Counted from the stretch's first letter, positions 51,389 through 60,960 are shown. The stretch: DNA of 64,000 nucleotides from Clostridia bacterium (GCA_017409875.1 JAFQRW010000006.1:62001-126000); one strand, 5' to 3'. The notes: a model not told the origin generated them from the letters alone. Program-made: numbers and translations.

Positions 51389-51829
51389 ATGAAGCTTAGT
51401 GAATTATCACCAGCTCCAGGTTCTGTTAGAGAACACTACAGAAAAGGAAGAGGTCATGCTTCAGGTAATGGCAAGCAGGCAGGTCGCGGTCATAAAGGTC
51501 AGAACGCACGTTCTGGCGGTGGTGTAAGACCAGGATTTGAAGGCGGACAGATGCCATTATACAGAAGATTACCAAAGAGAGGCTTCACAAATGTTTTTGC
51601 TAAAAAATATGTAGAAGTAAATCTCTCATCTCTTAATGCATTTGAAGAAGGTTCAGTAGTTACTGCTGAATTATTAAAGAATATGGGAATTATCAGTAAA
51701 GTATGCGATGGCATTGTTATTTTAGGTAACGGCGACATCGAGAAAAAGCTTACAGTAAAAGCCGCTAAGTTCACCAAGTCAGCACAGGAAAAAATCCTTG
51801 CTGTTGGAGGAAAGGCAGAGGTGGTATAA
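51389..51829 (+). CDS. rplO: 50S ribosomal protein L15
   Basis: 146 residues. [20 protein letters not shown] and the Gly-rich [20 protein letters not shown] are typical. It is a late assembly protein. AAGGAGGTG precedes ATG 51389. The stop is one base before the secY start, so the two are coupled. Confidence 0.98.
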   Translation: MKLSELSPAPGSVREHYRKGRGHASGNGKQAGRGHKGQNARSGGGVRPGFEGGQMPLYRRLPKRGFTNVFAKKYVEVNLSSLNAFEEGSVVTAELLKNMGIISKVCDGIVILGNGDIEKKLTVKAAKFTKSAQEKILAVGGKAEVV

Positions 51830-51830
51830 G

Positions 51831-53108
51831 ATGTTTCAGACATTAGCAAATGCCTGGAAGGTTCCGGACTTAAGGAAAAAAATCCTTTATACTATTTTAC
51901 TTTTAGTAGTATTTAGATTTGGTTCAATTATTCCTGTTCCGGGCTTAGATAAGGATGTTTTATCAGCACTCGTTGCCGGTGGTTCAAACTCACTGTTCGG
52001 TTTCTTTGATACCATAAGTGGCGGTGCATTCGGTAACGCAACAATTTTTGCGATGAGTATCACACCATATATCAACTCATCAATTATTATGCAGCTTTTG
52101 ACTATTGCCATTCCGGCACTTGAAAGATTGTCAAAAGAAGGCGAAGAAGGAAGAAAGAAAATTGCAACATATACAAGATATTTAACTGTTGTTTTAGCAT
52201 TTATCCAGGCATCTGGTCTTTATGCTGCACTTCAGGCGTCTGTTGCTCAGACAGGGTTCTTGTCATTTATTACAATTACTCTTACCTTCACAGCAGGTAC
52301 TGCATTTTTGATGTGGCTTGGTGAAAAAATCACCGAAAAGGGTGTAGGTAACGGTATTTCGCTTATCATTTTTGTTGGTATTATCTCAAGAGCAGATGAT
52401 GGCGTTAAAGCCCTCTTTAGCTATATGTCAGGTAAGATGTACAGCTTTGGAAGTATTGTTGCGGTTGTGCTTTTCTTAGTATTAGCACTTGCAATCGTTG
52501 CTTTCGTTGTTCTTATTAATGCCGGCGAAAGAAGAATCCCTGTTCAGTACGCAAAAAGAGTTGTTGGCAGAAAGATGTACGGTGGCCAGAGCACACACAT
52601 TCCGCTTAAGGTTTGTATGGCAGGCGTTATCCCGATTATCTTTGCAATGTCAATTCTGGCATTCCCTGCAACAATTGTTCAGCTCTTTAATGCTAATCCG
52701 TCAGGTTTCTGGAAGGGATTTTTAGAATTATTTAATACAAACAGTTGGTTTTATGCAATAATTTATTTCTTGCTTATTATCTTCTTCACGTATTTCTACA
52801 CTTCAATACAGTTTAATCCTATTGAAATGGCGAATAACATGAAGGCAAACGGTGGATTTGTTCCTGGTATCAGACCAGGAAGACCAACATCAGAGTATAT
52901 TGCTAAGGTGTTGTCAAGAGTAACATTAATCGGTGCTATTGCACTTGGTATTGTTGCTATTATTCCGATCGTTTTAAGTAACGTTACAAGCATGAATATC
53001 GGTATCGGTGGAACTTCAATACTGATTGTTGTAAGTGTCGCTTTAGAAACCGTAAACCAACTTGAATCTCAGATGCTTATGCGTCACTATAAAGGGTTTT
53101 TAGAGTAA
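51831..53108 (+). CDS. secY: preprotein translocase subunit SecY
   Basis: 425 residues with ten membrane helices. FRFGSIIPVPGLD, GAFGNATIFAMSITPYINSS (plug and helix 2), GERRIPVQYAKR and FNPIEMANNMKANGGFVPG are family landmarks. It is the export channel used with SecDF, coded at 22068-24267. ATG 51831 follows AGAGGTGG at the end of rplO; longer in-frame starts overlap rplO and are not used. Confidence 0.98.
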   Translation: MFQTLANAWKVPDLRKKILYTILLLVVFRFGSIIPVPGLDKDVLSALVAGGSNSLFGFFDTISGGAFGNATIFAMSITPYINSSIIMQLLTIAIPALERLSKEGEEGRKKIATYTRYLTVVLAFIQASGLYAALQASVAQTGFLSFITITLTFTAGTAFLMWLGEKITEKGVGNGISLIIFVGIISRADDGVKALFSYMSGKMYSFGSIVAVVLFLVLALAIVAFVVLINAGERRIPVQYAKRVVGRKMYGGQSTHIPLKVCMAGVIPIIFAMSILAFPATIVQLFNANPSGFWKGFLELFNTNSWFYAIIYFLLIIFFTYFYTSIQFNPIEMANNMKANGGFVPGIRPGRPTSEYIAKVLSRVTLIGAIALGIVAIIPIVLSNVTSMNIGIGGTSILIVVSVALETVNQLESQMLMRHYKGFLE

Positions 53109-53135
53109 AAAATACAACTTTTTGGAGGGCCTAAA

Positions 53136-53774
53136 ATGAAGATAATTTTACTTGGAGCGCCCGGTGCCGGAAAAGGTACACAGGCTGAAAAAATGTCAGA
53201 AAAATTAAATATTCCGGCTATTTCAACAGGCTTTATCATCAGGCAGGCTATTGCCGATAAAACAGAAATTGGCATAATGGCTAAAGAGTATATTGATAAA
53301 GGTTTGTTGTTGCCAGATGAGGTTGTAATTAAACTTTTATTGGAAAGACTTGAAAAAGATGATTGCAAAAACGGATACATTCTTGACGGATTTCCAAGAA
53401 CGATTGCTCAGGCAGAGGCATTAGTAACTAACAATATATTTATAGATAAAGTTGTAGATATTGAGCTTGCTGACGAACGAATCGTTGAAAGACTTTCTGG
53501 AAGAAGAGAATGTTCTGAATGTGGTAAAACATACCACGTTGCATATCACAAACCAAGTGTAGACGGCAAATGTGATGCTTGCGGCGCTCCACTTAAGCGT
53601 CGTAAGGATGACGAGCCTGAAACTATAAAAAACAGGTTGGCTGTTTACCATAAGCAAACCGAGCCTTTGAAAGAGTATTATATTAAAAAAGGACTTTTGG
53701 TTGCAGTAGATAGCCAGGAAGAAGTAGCGAAGACTACAGACAAGGTTTTTGAAGCAATGGGAGTGAAGTTATGA
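53136..53774 (+). CDS. adk: adenylate kinase, zinc-binding lid
   Basis: 212 residues. The P-loop GAPGAGKGTQ is at about residues 7-16, DGFPRTIAQAEAL follows, and the lid contains CSECGKTYH and CDACGAPL, a four-cysteine zinc site common in Gram-positive enzymes. It balances AMP, ADP and ATP. The last four bases overlap map (ATGA). Confidence 0.98.
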   Translation: MKIILLGAPGAGKGTQAEKMSEKLNIPAISTGFIIRQAIADKTEIGIMAKEYIDKGLLLPDEVVIKLLLERLEKDDCKNGYILDGFPRTIAQAEALVTNNIFIDKVVDIELADERIVERLSGRRECSECGKTYHVAYHKPSVDGKCDACGAPLKRRKDDEPETIKNRLAVYHKQTEPLKEYYIKKGLLVAVDSQEEVAKTTDKVFEAMGVKL

Positions 53775-54526
53775 TCAGCGTTAAATCGCTTCGGGAAATT
53801 GAACTTATGAGGACTGCCGGTAAGATTACGGGTGAGACCTTAGAGCTTTTAGCTGAGAGTATTGTTCCCGGAATTACAACGCTTGAACTTGACCAATTAG
53901 CTGAAAACTATATCAGAAAGTGCGGTGCAGTGCCGTCGTTTAAGAATTACGGAGGATTTCCCAAAAGCATTTGTGCTTCTGTGAACGACGAAGTTATTCA
54001 CGGTATACCCAGCAAAAATAGAGTGCTTAATCAAGGCGATATAATCAGCATTGATATTGGTGCTTGTTATAAGGGTTATCACGGCGATGCTGCAAGAACA
54101 ATCGGAGTTGGAAAAATCTCTGATGAGGCACAAAAGCTGATAGATGTTACAAAAAAGAGCTTTTTTGAGGGTGTTTTATTATGCAAACCCGGAAATCGTG
54201 TTTCAGACATCTCAGCTGCAATACAAAATTATGCCGAAAGCTTTGGCTATGGTGTTGTAAGAGATTATGTGGGACATGGTATTGGCTCATCATTGCACGA
54301 AGCTCCTGAGGTTCCGAATTTTGCGGACATTAAAAGAGGACGCGGTGCAAGACTTGTTGCAGGTATGACTTTGGCAATCGAACCTATGATTAATATGAGC
54401 GACTACAGAGTTAAAGTTTTAGATGATGATTGGACAGTCAAAACTCTGGACGGCTGCTTGTCTGCTCATTATGAAAATACTGTTTTGATTACAAATGGAG
54501 AGCCTGAAATTTTAACGCTACTTTAA
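53771..54526 (+). CDS. map: methionine aminopeptidase type I
   Basis: 251 residues. It removes the start methionine from new proteins. SICASVNDEVIHGIP carries the first metal-site histidine; SIDIGACYKGYHGDAARTI supplies Asp residues, VGHGIGSSLHEAPEVPN a His, and the C-terminal GMTLAIEPM and CLSAHYENTVLIT two Glu residues. Translationally coupled to adk. Confidence 0.98.
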   Translation: MISVKSLREIELMRTAGKITGETLELLAESIVPGITTLELDQLAENYIRKCGAVPSFKNYGGFPKSICASVNDEVIHGIPSKNRVLNQGDIISIDIGACYKGYHGDAARTIGVGKISDEAQKLIDVTKKSFFEGVLLCKPGNRVSDISAAIQNYAESFGYGVVRDYVGHGIGSSLHEAPEVPNFADIKRGRGARLVAGMTLAIEPMINMSDYRVKVLDDDWTVKTLDGCLSAHYENTVLITNGEPEILTLL

Positions 54527-54547
54527 ATTTCGTAGAGGTGATTTTGA

Positions 54548-54820
54548 TTGGACGTTTACCCCGGGCTTATTGTTAAATCAACAGCTGGAAGGGAAAAGGA
54601 CAAATTTTTCGTGGTGCTTGACATTGTAGATGACATTTATTGTCTGATAGCAGATGGAAGAACCAGAAAAGTGGATATGCCCAAAAAGAAAAAAATAAAG
54701 CATTTGATTGCGACAGATGTTTGTTCTGAGGGTATAAAAGATAAGTTAAAAACCGCTCAGACGGTTACCAATTCAATGGTCAGAAAAGAATTAAAGTCTT
54801 TTGAAGACTTTGAAATGTAG
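54548..54820 (+). CDS. oapB: OLE RNA-binding KOW protein OapB (YbzG-like)
   Basis: 90 residues from TTG 54548 behind AGAGGTG. A KOW-like beta domain ([40 protein letters not shown]) is followed by a basic stretch and a helical tail. In Bacillus the KOW protein YbzG lies between map and infA exactly as here, and in B. halodurans that protein was shown to bind OLE RNA and renamed OapB. The OLE locus at 24473 in the same window supports the assignment. In genomes without OLE, this KOW protein may have a ribosomal role, so a second function is possible. Confidence 0.8.
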   Translation: MDVYPGLIVKSTAGREKDKFFVVLDIVDDIYCLIADGRTRKVDMPKKKKIKHLIATDVCSEGIKDKLKTAQTVTNSMVRKELKSFEDFEM

Positions 54821-54849
54821 CTAAATTTCTTATTAAGGAGTGTGTATCC

Positions 54850-55068
54850 ATGTCGAAAGACGATATGCTGGAACTTGAAGGGACAGTTGTAGAATCACTT
54901 CCTAATGCGATGTTCCAAGTTGAACTTGAAAACGGACATGTGATTTTGGCTCATATTGCCGGAAAGCTTCGTATGAATTTCATAAGAATTCTTCCCGGTG
55001 ATAAGGTTACGGTTGAAATGAGCCCGTATGACCTCACAAGAGGCAGAATAACATGGCGTGCTAAATAA
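54850..55068 (+). CDS. infA: translation initiation factor IF-1
   Basis: 72 residues, exactly the normal size. [20 protein letters not shown] and [20 protein letters not shown] form the OB fold that covers the A site during initiation. AAGGAG precedes ATG 54850. Between oapB and rpmJ. Confidence 0.98.
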   Translation: MSKDDMLELEGTVVESLPNAMFQVELENGHVILAHIAGKLRMNFIRILPGDKVTVEMSPYDLTRGRITWRAK

Positions 55069-55133
55069 TTATAAAATTGCGTTAAGGCAAATATCGCCGT
55101 AATTTGCGGCTGAAAAAATGGAGGTTATTTTTT

Positions 55134-55247
55134 ATGAAAGTCAGACCATCCGTAAAACCTATTTGCGAAAAATGTAAAATCATTAAGCGCAAAGGAAACA
55201 TTATGGTAATTTGTGAAAATCCAAAACACAAACAGAAGCAAGGCTGA
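55134..55247 (+). CDS. rpmJ: 50S ribosomal protein L36
   Basis: 37 residues, too short for simple ORF calls. [20 protein letters not shown] and ICENPKHKQ give the Cys3-His zinc site, the zinc form of L36. GGAGG lies upstream of ATG 55134. The 65-base gap after infA contains a GCCG/CGGC hairpin of unclear role. Confidence 0.97.
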   Translation: MKVRPSVKPICEKCKIIKRKGNIMVICENPKHKQKQG

Positions 55248-55268
55248 TAAAAGGAGGTGTAAGACTTT

Positions 55269-55637
55269 ATGGCAAGAATAGCAGGTGTTGACTTACCACG
55301 TGAAAAACGTGTTGAGATTGGACTTACTTATATCTATGGCATAGGTGTTAGTTTATCGAGAAAAATTCTTGAAAAGACAGGTGTAAATCCTGACACAAGA
55401 GTTAAAGATTTGACAGAAGACGAAGTTTCAAAGCTTCGTGATATTATCGATAAGGAATGTACAGTAGAAGGTGATTTAAGACGTCAGACAGCTCTTGATA
55501 TCAAGCGTCTTATGGAAATCGGCTGTTACAGAGGATTAAGACACAGAAGAGGTCTTCCTTGCAGAGGTCAGAGAACAAAGACTAATGCGAGAACAAGAAA
55601 AGGTCCTAAGAAGACTATCGCGAATAAGAAGAAGTAA
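55269..55637 (+). CDS. rpsM: 30S ribosomal protein S13
   Basis: 122 residues. [20 protein letters not shown] at the start, [20 protein letters not shown] and the basic tail KKTIANKKK at the end. It bridges the subunits in the head. AAGGAGG precedes ATG 55269. Confidence 0.98.
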   Translation: MARIAGVDLPREKRVEIGLTYIYGIGVSLSRKILEKTGVNPDTRVKDLTEDEVSKLRDIIDKECTVEGDLRRQTALDIKRLMEIGCYRGLRHRRGLPCRGQRTKTNARTRKGPKKTIANKKK

Positions 55638-55649
55638 GGAGGCAATGAG

Positions 55650-56048
55650 ATGGCAAAAACTGCTACAAAGAAAACCGTCAGAAGACGTAGAGAAAGAAAA
55701 AATATTGAAAAAGGTGCAGTTCATATTAACTCAACCTTTAACAATACTATTGTTACAATTACTGACACTCAGGGTAATGCTATTTCATGGGCAAGTGCCG
55801 GCGAATTAGGTTTCAAAGGTTCTAAAAAATCAACTCCGTTTGCTGCACAGATGGCAGCAGAAACAGCAGCTAAAGCTGCTCAGGAACATGGTCTTAAGAG
55901 CGTAGAAGTATACGTTAAAGGCCCTGGTGCCGGAAGAGAAGCTGCAATCAGAGCACTTCAGGCAGTTGGTCTTGATGTAAACATGATTAAGGACGTTACA
56001 CCTATTCCTCATAACGGTTGCAGACCGCCTAAGAGAAGAAGAGTGTGA
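55650..56048 (+). CDS. rpsK: 30S ribosomal protein S11
   Basis: 132 residues. [20 protein letters not shown] and [19 protein letters not shown], ending [18 protein letters not shown], the platform protein. AAGGAGG precedes ATG 55650. Between rpsM and rpsD. Confidence 0.98.
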   Translation: MAKTATKKTVRRRRERKNIEKGAVHINSTFNNTIVTITDTQGNAISWASAGELGFKGSKKSTPFAAQMAAETAAKAAQEHGLKSVEVYVKGPGAGREAAIRALQAVGLDVNMIKDVTPIPHNGCRPPKRRRV

Positions 56049-56098
56049 TTTTTGATTATAACTTTTGTTAAATATTAAAAAACGGAGGTAAGAGTAAT

Positions 56099-56725
56099 AT
56101 GGCAAGATATACAGGTGCTGTATGCAGACTCTGCAGACGTGAGGGTATGAAGCTTTACTTGAAAGGCGAACGTTGCTATACTGACAAGTGCAGTATCAAG
56201 AAAAGACAGTATGCTCCGGGTCAGCATGGTCAGGGAAGAAAAAAATTGTCAGAATACGGCGTTCAGCTTAGAGAAAAGCAGAAAGCAAGACGCTATTATG
56301 GTATATTAGAAGGTCAGTTCAGACATTATTTTGAATTGGCTGAAAAGAAACAGGGTATCACTGGTGAAAACCTGTTATCAATTTTAGAAACAAGACTTGA
56401 CAACGTTGCTTACAGATTGGGCATCGGCACATCACGTGCAGAAGCAAGACAGCTTGTAAGACACGGTCACGTTACAGTTAACGGCAAAAAGGTAAACATT
56501 CCTTCTTTCTTGGTTTCAGTAGGCGATGTTATTACATTGAAGGAAGCAAGCAGAGGTTCTGAAAAGATTAAAACTGTTTTAGAATCAACATCTGGTAGAA
56601 GCGTTCCAAAGTGGCTTGATTATAACAGAGATACTTTAGAAGCTAAGGTTATCGCTGCTCCTGCAAGAGACGATATTGATCTCGAAATTGCAGAACACTT
56701 GATTGTTGAGTTGTATTCTAAATAA
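56099..56725 (+). CDS. rpsD: 30S ribosomal protein S4, zinc-type
   Basis: 208 residues. [18 protein letters not shown] carries CxxC, and two more cysteines follow ([10 protein letters not shown]), the zinc-binding form. An S4 domain ([37 protein letters not shown]) is in the second half. It starts 16S folding. CGGAGG precedes ATG 56099. Its position inside the alpha section matches Clostridia; Bacillus has it elsewhere. Confidence 0.97.
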   Translation: MARYTGAVCRLCRREGMKLYLKGERCYTDKCSIKKRQYAPGQHGQGRKKLSEYGVQLREKQKARRYYGILEGQFRHYFELAEKKQGITGENLLSILETRLDNVAYRLGIGTSRAEARQLVRHGHVTVNGKKVNIPSFLVSVGDVITLKEASRGSEKIKTVLESTSGRSVPKWLDYNRDTLEAKVIAAPARDDIDLEIAEHLIVELYSK

Positions 56726-56755
56726 TAGAATACGCTCGTAGCAAGCGAACGTTCC

Positions 56756-56773
56756 TGCCCTAAAAGGTGGGCA
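56756..56773 (+). other. hairpin between rpsD and rpoA
   Basis: TGCCC and GGGCA flank an 8-base loop in the rpsD-rpoA gap, after a CGCT/AGCG pair near 56733-56747. No T tail follows. It may be a feedback or processing site. Confidence 0.4.
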
Positions 56774-56789
56774 ATAAAGGAGGGTTAAT

Positions 56790-57743
56790 ATGTTAGAAAT
56801 GCAAAAGCCTGAAATAGAGTGCGTCGAGATGACTCCCGATGGAACTTACGGCAAATTTGTTGTTGAACCGTTGGAAAGAGGATATGGTATTACAATCGGT
56901 AACTCTTTAAGACGTACACTTTTATCCTCATTACCCGGTGCTGCTGCATCCTTCATTAAAATTGATGGTGTTCAGCATGAATTTTCGTCAATTCCAGGCG
57001 TAAAAGAAGATGTTGTTGAGATTATTCTTAACATTAAGAATTTGCATGTAAAGCTTCATGAACCTGGTCCGAAGCTCGTATATATCGAAGCTTCAGGCAA
57101 AGGTGTGGTTACAGCAGGTGATATTAAAATAGATTCCGGTGTTGAAATATTAAATCCGGATCTTCATATCGCAACATTAAATGAAGATGCAAAGCTTAAT
57201 ATGGAAATTACACTTACATCAGGTAGAGGATATGTTTCTGCTGATAAAAATCGTATGGAAAGTCAGTCAATAATCGGAATAATTCCGGTTGACTCAATCT
57301 ATACACCGGTTACTAAGGTTAATTATCAGATTGAAAATACCCGTGTTGGTCATGTGACCGACTATGACAAACTTACAGTTGAAGTTTGGACAAACGGTAC
57401 AATCCAACCGGATAAAGCAGTAAGCCTTGCTGCACAGATTTTAACTGAGCACTTAAAGCTTTTCCTTGATTTATCAGAAGGCGCTGCACATACAGAGGTG
57501 CTTGTGAGCAAGACTGATTCTAAAAAGGAAAAAGTTATGGAAATGACAATCGAAGAACTCGACTTGTCTGTTCGTTCTTATAACTGCTTAAAGCGTGCAG
57601 GTGTTAATACTGTTGAAGATTTGGCAGGTAAAACTGAGGAAGATATGATGAGAGTCAGAAATCTTGGCAAGAAATCTTTAGAAGAAGTTCTTAACAAGAT
57701 GGAAAGCCTTGGACTTAATTTGAGAAAAGAAGATGACGAATAA
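56790..57743 (+). CDS. rpoA: RNA polymerase subunit alpha
   Basis: 317 residues. N-terminal domain with [20 protein letters not shown] for dimerisation, a linker near 230-250, and the C-terminal domain [20 protein letters not shown], which contacts UP elements and activators. AAGGAGG precedes ATG 56790. Placing it with the ribosomal proteins links polymerase and ribosome supply. Confidence 0.99.
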   Translation: MLEMQKPEIECVEMTPDGTYGKFVVEPLERGYGITIGNSLRRTLLSSLPGAAASFIKIDGVQHEFSSIPGVKEDVVEIILNIKNLHVKLHEPGPKLVYIEASGKGVVTAGDIKIDSGVEILNPDLHIATLNEDAKLNMEITLTSGRGYVSADKNRMESQSIIGIIPVDSIYTPVTKVNYQIENTRVGHVTDYDKLTVEVWTNGTIQPDKAVSLAAQILTEHLKLFLDLSEGAAHTEVLVSKTDSKKEKVMEMTIEELDLSVRSYNCLKRAGVNTVEDLAGKTEEDMMRVRNLGKKSLEEVLNKMESLGLNLRKEDDE

Positions 57744-57790
57744 GTTATCTAAAAACATGAGGTTTATTCCTACGCAAAGGAGGTTTTAAA

Positions 57791-58132
57791 ATGCCGGGAA
57801 CAAGAAAGTTGGGCCGTGCAACAGCCCACAGACAGGCAATGCTCAGAAATTTAACAACTTCTCTTTTGGAAAATGGTAAAATGGTTACCACAGAAACAAG
57901 AGCAAAAGAAGTTAGATGCTTAGCTGAAAAAATGATTACTCTTGGAAAGAAGAATACTCTTCATACAAGACGTCAGGCTCTTGCTTTTATTACAAAAGAA
58001 GACGTTGTTACAAAGCTATTTAACGAAATAGCTCCAAAATATACTGAAAGAAACGGCGGATACACCAGAATTATTAAAATGGCTCCAAGAAGAGGAGACG
58101 GTGCTTCGCAGGCTCTTATTGAATTAGTATAA
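57791..58132 (+). CDS. rplQ: 50S ribosomal protein L17
   Basis: 113 residues. [20 protein letters not shown] at the start and [19 protein letters not shown] at the end. It lies at the tunnel exit. AAGGAGG precedes ATG 57791. Last gene of the operon, followed by a terminator; the usual cbiO-truA-rplM-rpsI genes do not follow here. Confidence 0.98.
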   Translation: MPGTRKLGRATAHRQAMLRNLTTSLLENGKMVTTETRAKEVRCLAEKMITLGKKNTLHTRRQALAFITKEDVVTKLFNEIAPKYTERNGGYTRIIKMAPRRGDGASQALIELV

Positions 58133-58145
58133 TTTTACTATTAAG

Positions 58146-58178
58146 TGCTGCTTCACTATAAAGTGAGGCAGCATTTTT
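58146..58178 (+). terminator. terminator of the ribosomal operon
   Basis: TGCTGCTTCACT and AGTGAGGCAGCA form a 12-base stem with one mismatch and an ATAA loop, followed by TTTTT. Confidence 0.92.
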
Positions 58179-58240
58179 AGTATGTAATAAAAAACTTTAA
58201 TAGGAATATAATTTAGTAACTTATGTTTTTGAGGTGTAGC

Positions 58241-59371
58241 ATGAAAAAAAGAATTTTAATCTTTTTACTAATGCTAAGTTTGATTCCTTTAAATACACAG
58301 GCAAAAGACATTAATTCACTAAGCTCACCGTCTGCAATTTTAATGGACGGATACACAGGTAAAGTGCTTTTTGAAAAACAGCCTGACCAAAAGATGCCGC
58401 CTGCATCGGTTACCAAAATAATGACAATGCTTTTGGTAATGGAGGCAGAAAACAGGGGAGAAATAAGCTTTGACGATATTGTAACTGTTTCGGAAAATGC
58501 CGCAAAAAAGGAAGGCTCGCACATATTTTTATCAGTAGGCGAGCAAATTTCCATACGGGATTTGATGAAAGGCGTGGCGGTAGCGTCAGGTAACGATGCA
58601 AGCATTGCACTGGGTGAGCATTTATCGGGCAGTCACGAGGAATTTGTAAAGAAAATGAACGAGCGAGCAAAAGAACTTAATATGACAAACACGCATTTTG
58701 TAAACTGCAACGGATTAGATGCGGAAGGGCATTTAACCACAGCACGAGATATCGGAAAGATGACAGTCGAACTTTTAAAGCACCCTAAAATTTTTGAATT
58801 TACAACTATATGGATGGATACATTACGTAATGGCACGTTTGGGCTTGCAAACACAAATAAGCTTATAAGGTTTTATGACGGGGCAAACGGAATGAAAACA
58901 GGCTCAACTTCAAAAGCGGGATGTTGTATATCTGCCACAGCCTTGCGTGACGGTATGCAGTTAGTTGCGGTAATAATGGGTGCACCAAATTCACAGGAAC
59001 GTTTTTCAGACGCTTCAACACTTTTAAACTACGGATTTGGCGGCTTTGAAAATGCTGTTTTAGGAAAATCTGATAGTATTTATAAGTATTTAGAAGTAAG
59101 CAAAGGAATTAAGCAAACTGTGGGGGTAGCGCTCAAAAACGACTTTACCGCAGTTGTCGGGAAGGGCAAAAAAGATGGCATAACCAGTGTGGAAAATTTG
59201 TCTGAAATGTTAAATGCCCCTGTTAAAAAGGGGCAGGTAATAGGTGATATTACCTATTATGACGGGAAAACGCCTATAGGAAAGGTTGATGTAGTGGCAT
59301 GCGAGGATATACATAAAATAAGCTTTTTGTATGCTTTTGAAAAGTTGCTTTTTAGCTTTGTCAGCTTGTAA
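58241..59371 (+). CDS. D-alanyl-D-alanine carboxypeptidase (DacF/DacA type)
   Basis: 376 residues, peptidase S11. Signal peptide cut near TQA, then the penicillin-binding motifs SVTK (Ser56, Lys59), SGN (Ser116-Asn118) and KTG (219-221). The C-terminal domain is the beta-rich PBP5-C type ending in an amphipathic, partly hydrophobic tail (YAFEKLLFSFVSL) for membrane attachment. It trims the last D-Ala from peptidoglycan stems. GAGGTG precedes ATG 58241. In spore formers a close relative acts in the forespore or mother cell, but a vegetative role is equally possible. It ends in an 11-base overlap with the convergent gene. Confidence 0.93.
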   Translation: MKKRILIFLLMLSLIPLNTQAKDINSLSSPSAILMDGYTGKVLFEKQPDQKMPPASVTKIMTMLLVMEAENRGEISFDDIVTVSENAAKKEGSHIFLSVGEQISIRDLMKGVAVASGNDASIALGEHLSGSHEEFVKKMNERAKELNMTNTHFVNCNGLDAEGHLTTARDIGKMTVELLKHPKIFEFTTIWMDTLRNGTFGLANTNKLIRFYDGANGMKTGSTSKAGCCISATALRDGMQLVAVIMGAPNSQERFSDASTLLNYGFGGFENAVLGKSDSIYKYLEVSKGIKQTVGVALKNDFTAVVGKGKKDGITSVENLSEMLNAPVKKGQVIGDITYYDGKTPIGKVDVVACEDIHKISFLYAFEKLLFSFVSL

Positions 59372-59876
59372 AATCTTCAATAAATGATGTTAAAGCTTCT
59401 GCAGAATGTAAGGTTAAACCTTCTGTGAGAAGCTTTTTTTCCTGGCTTGATAAAGATAAACTGTTAGTTTTTATAATTGTTACCGTTTTGTTATCACAAA
59501 GCCTTGTAATTATAATTTCGTTTTGATTAAGAACTGCACAGAAATGATTAGGACAATATGAGTCGGTATCAGAAGTTAAAACTATTTTTTCTCCTTCGCC
59601 TGCGGTTATTTTATAACCCGGATACTTTTGTGTAAGATTATCTATAGAAGAATATGATACTGTGCCAAGGGTGGAATCACTTATAGTATGACCGCATTTT
59701 TGATAGTTTTCAGTTAATATAAGCTCGCTCTTATATAAATCATCTTCGGTTTTGATTTTAGCGTTAATAGGCTGGCTTTTTGTGTTGCTTAAAAAGAGGT
59801 TTGTAACCATATAGGTAAAGACGCACGAAAGCACACATACCGACACAGCTAACCATATAAATCTTATATTTTTCAT
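59361..59876 (-). CDS. BofC-like membrane-anchored protein
   Basis: 171 residues from ATG 59876, which has GGAGAG just upstream; a longer frame begins at 59963 without a site. One N-terminal membrane helix is followed by an extracytoplasmic domain and a C-terminal segment SYCPNHFCAVLNQNEIIITR with the CPNH pattern of the BofC C-terminal domain. In Bacillus, BofC acts in sporulation by restraining the SpoIVB protease; many Clostridia carry similar proteins of unknown role. Convergent with the carboxypeptidase, whose 3' end it overlaps. Confidence 0.6.
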   Translation of the reverse strand: MKNIRFIWLAVSVCVLSCVFTYMVTNLFLSNTKSQPINAKIKTEDDLYKSELILTENYQKCGHTISDSTLGTVSYSSIDNLTQKYPGYKITAGEGEKIVLTSDTDSYCPNHFCAVLNQNEIIITRLCDNKTVTIIKTNSLSLSSQEKKLLTEGLTLHSAEALTSFIEDFTS

Positions 59877-59947
59877 AAAAAACTCTCCGGATATTAGCAT
59901 ACTTTTGCTTATTATAAGCATAAATGCTATATTTATACAGGTTTTTC

Positions 59948-59976
59948 TTGATTTAATTTGCAACTTGTGCTAAAAT
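59948..59976 (+). promoter_or_regulatory. promoter of the AEC transporter
   Basis: TTGATT (59948-59953), 17-base spacer, TAAAAT (59971-59976), about 27 bases before the ATG at 60004. Confidence 0.75.
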
Positions 59977-60003
59977 TTAATGGGCGTTGAGAGGAGATAA
60001 GTT

Positions 60004-60924
60004 ATGCAGTCGATTTTTGTTGAAACATCAAATCAGATTTTATGTTTGTTTTTGATTGTAGTTATAGGGTTTATTATTAAAAAAACAGGGGTTGTAAATG
60101 ACAAGATGGATACTTGCGTTTCGCAGCTTCAATCGAATGTTATTATGCCGGCACTTGTATTTCAGGCTTTTTATAAAAACTTTAAAATTGATGTCCTGAC
60201 AGAAAAATCTTTGTTTTTAATAGTAGGGGCGGTTGTAGTTGTTATAACTAATATACTGTCAATTTGGCTGGCAAAACTTTTTTCAAAAGACAGATTTATA
60301 AGAAATATTTATTCTTATTCATTTACCGTTTCCAATTTAGGCTATATGGGATATTCTGTGGTTGGTGCAGTATTTGGGGAAGAGGCACTTTTTAATATGA
60401 TGATATTCTGCATACCATTTAATGTTTACATATATTCAATTGGAATTGCGATTTTAAATCCAAACAATCCTAAGGTTAGTTTTAAAACGCTTATTAATCC
60501 CGTGTTTTGTGCAATGATTTTAGGTGCGGTTATAGGAATTATTAACATCAGATTGCCCGAAGTTATTGTTACAACTTGTTCTAATCTTGCTGCCTGTATG
60601 GGACCATTGGCAATGCTGGTTGCAGGTTTTGTTATTGCAAAGTATGATATAAAAGAACTTTTTGGTTACAAAAAAGTGTATGTAGCATCCCTTATAAGAC
60701 TTGTGGCAATTCCGGGCATTGTAGTACTTGTAATGAAGGCATTTGGAGCAGGAACAGATATTTTAATATGTGCTGTTGGCACACTTGCTATGTCGCTTGG
60801 GCTAAATACTGTTATATTTCCTGCTGCATACGGCGGTGACACAAAAACAGGTGCAAGTATGGCGCTTATTTCAAATATTTTAGGTGTTGTTACAATACCG
60901 CTTATGTTTGCGCTGGCATTATAA
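60004..60924 (+). CDS. AEC-family (auxin efflux carrier-like) transporter
   Basis: 306 residues, ten predicted membrane helices in two five-helix halves. Motifs include LQSNVIMPALVFQAFYKN in the first half and MSLGLNTVIFPAAYGGDTKT in the second, near the family's crossing helices. Bacterial members move malate and other carboxylates or amino-acid-like compounds; the substrate cannot be read from the sequence. GAGAGGAG precedes ATG 60004. It is divergent from the BofC-like gene and convergent with nrdG. Confidence 0.88.
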   Translation: MQSIFVETSNQILCLFLIVVIGFIIKKTGVVNDKMDTCVSQLQSNVIMPALVFQAFYKNFKIDVLTEKSLFLIVGAVVVVITNILSIWLAKLFSKDRFIRNIYSYSFTVSNLGYMGYSVVGAVFGEEALFNMMIFCIPFNVYIYSIGIAILNPNNPKVSFKTLINPVFCAMILGAVIGIINIRLPEVIVTTCSNLAACMGPLAMLVAGFVIAKYDIKELFGYKKVYVASLIRLVAIPGIVVLVMKAFGAGTDILICAVGTLAMSLGLNTVIFPAAYGGDTKTGASMALISNILGVVTIPLMFALAL

Positions 60925-60925
60925 A

Positions 60926-60957
60926 AAAATCCCGAAACTATGTAGTTTCGGGATTTT
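60926..60957. terminator. bidirectional terminator
   Basis: AAAATCCCGAAACTA and its complement form a 15-base perfect stem with a two-base centre, with A and T runs at either end. It serves the AEC gene and nrdG. Confidence 0.9.
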
Positions 60958-60960
60958 AAT

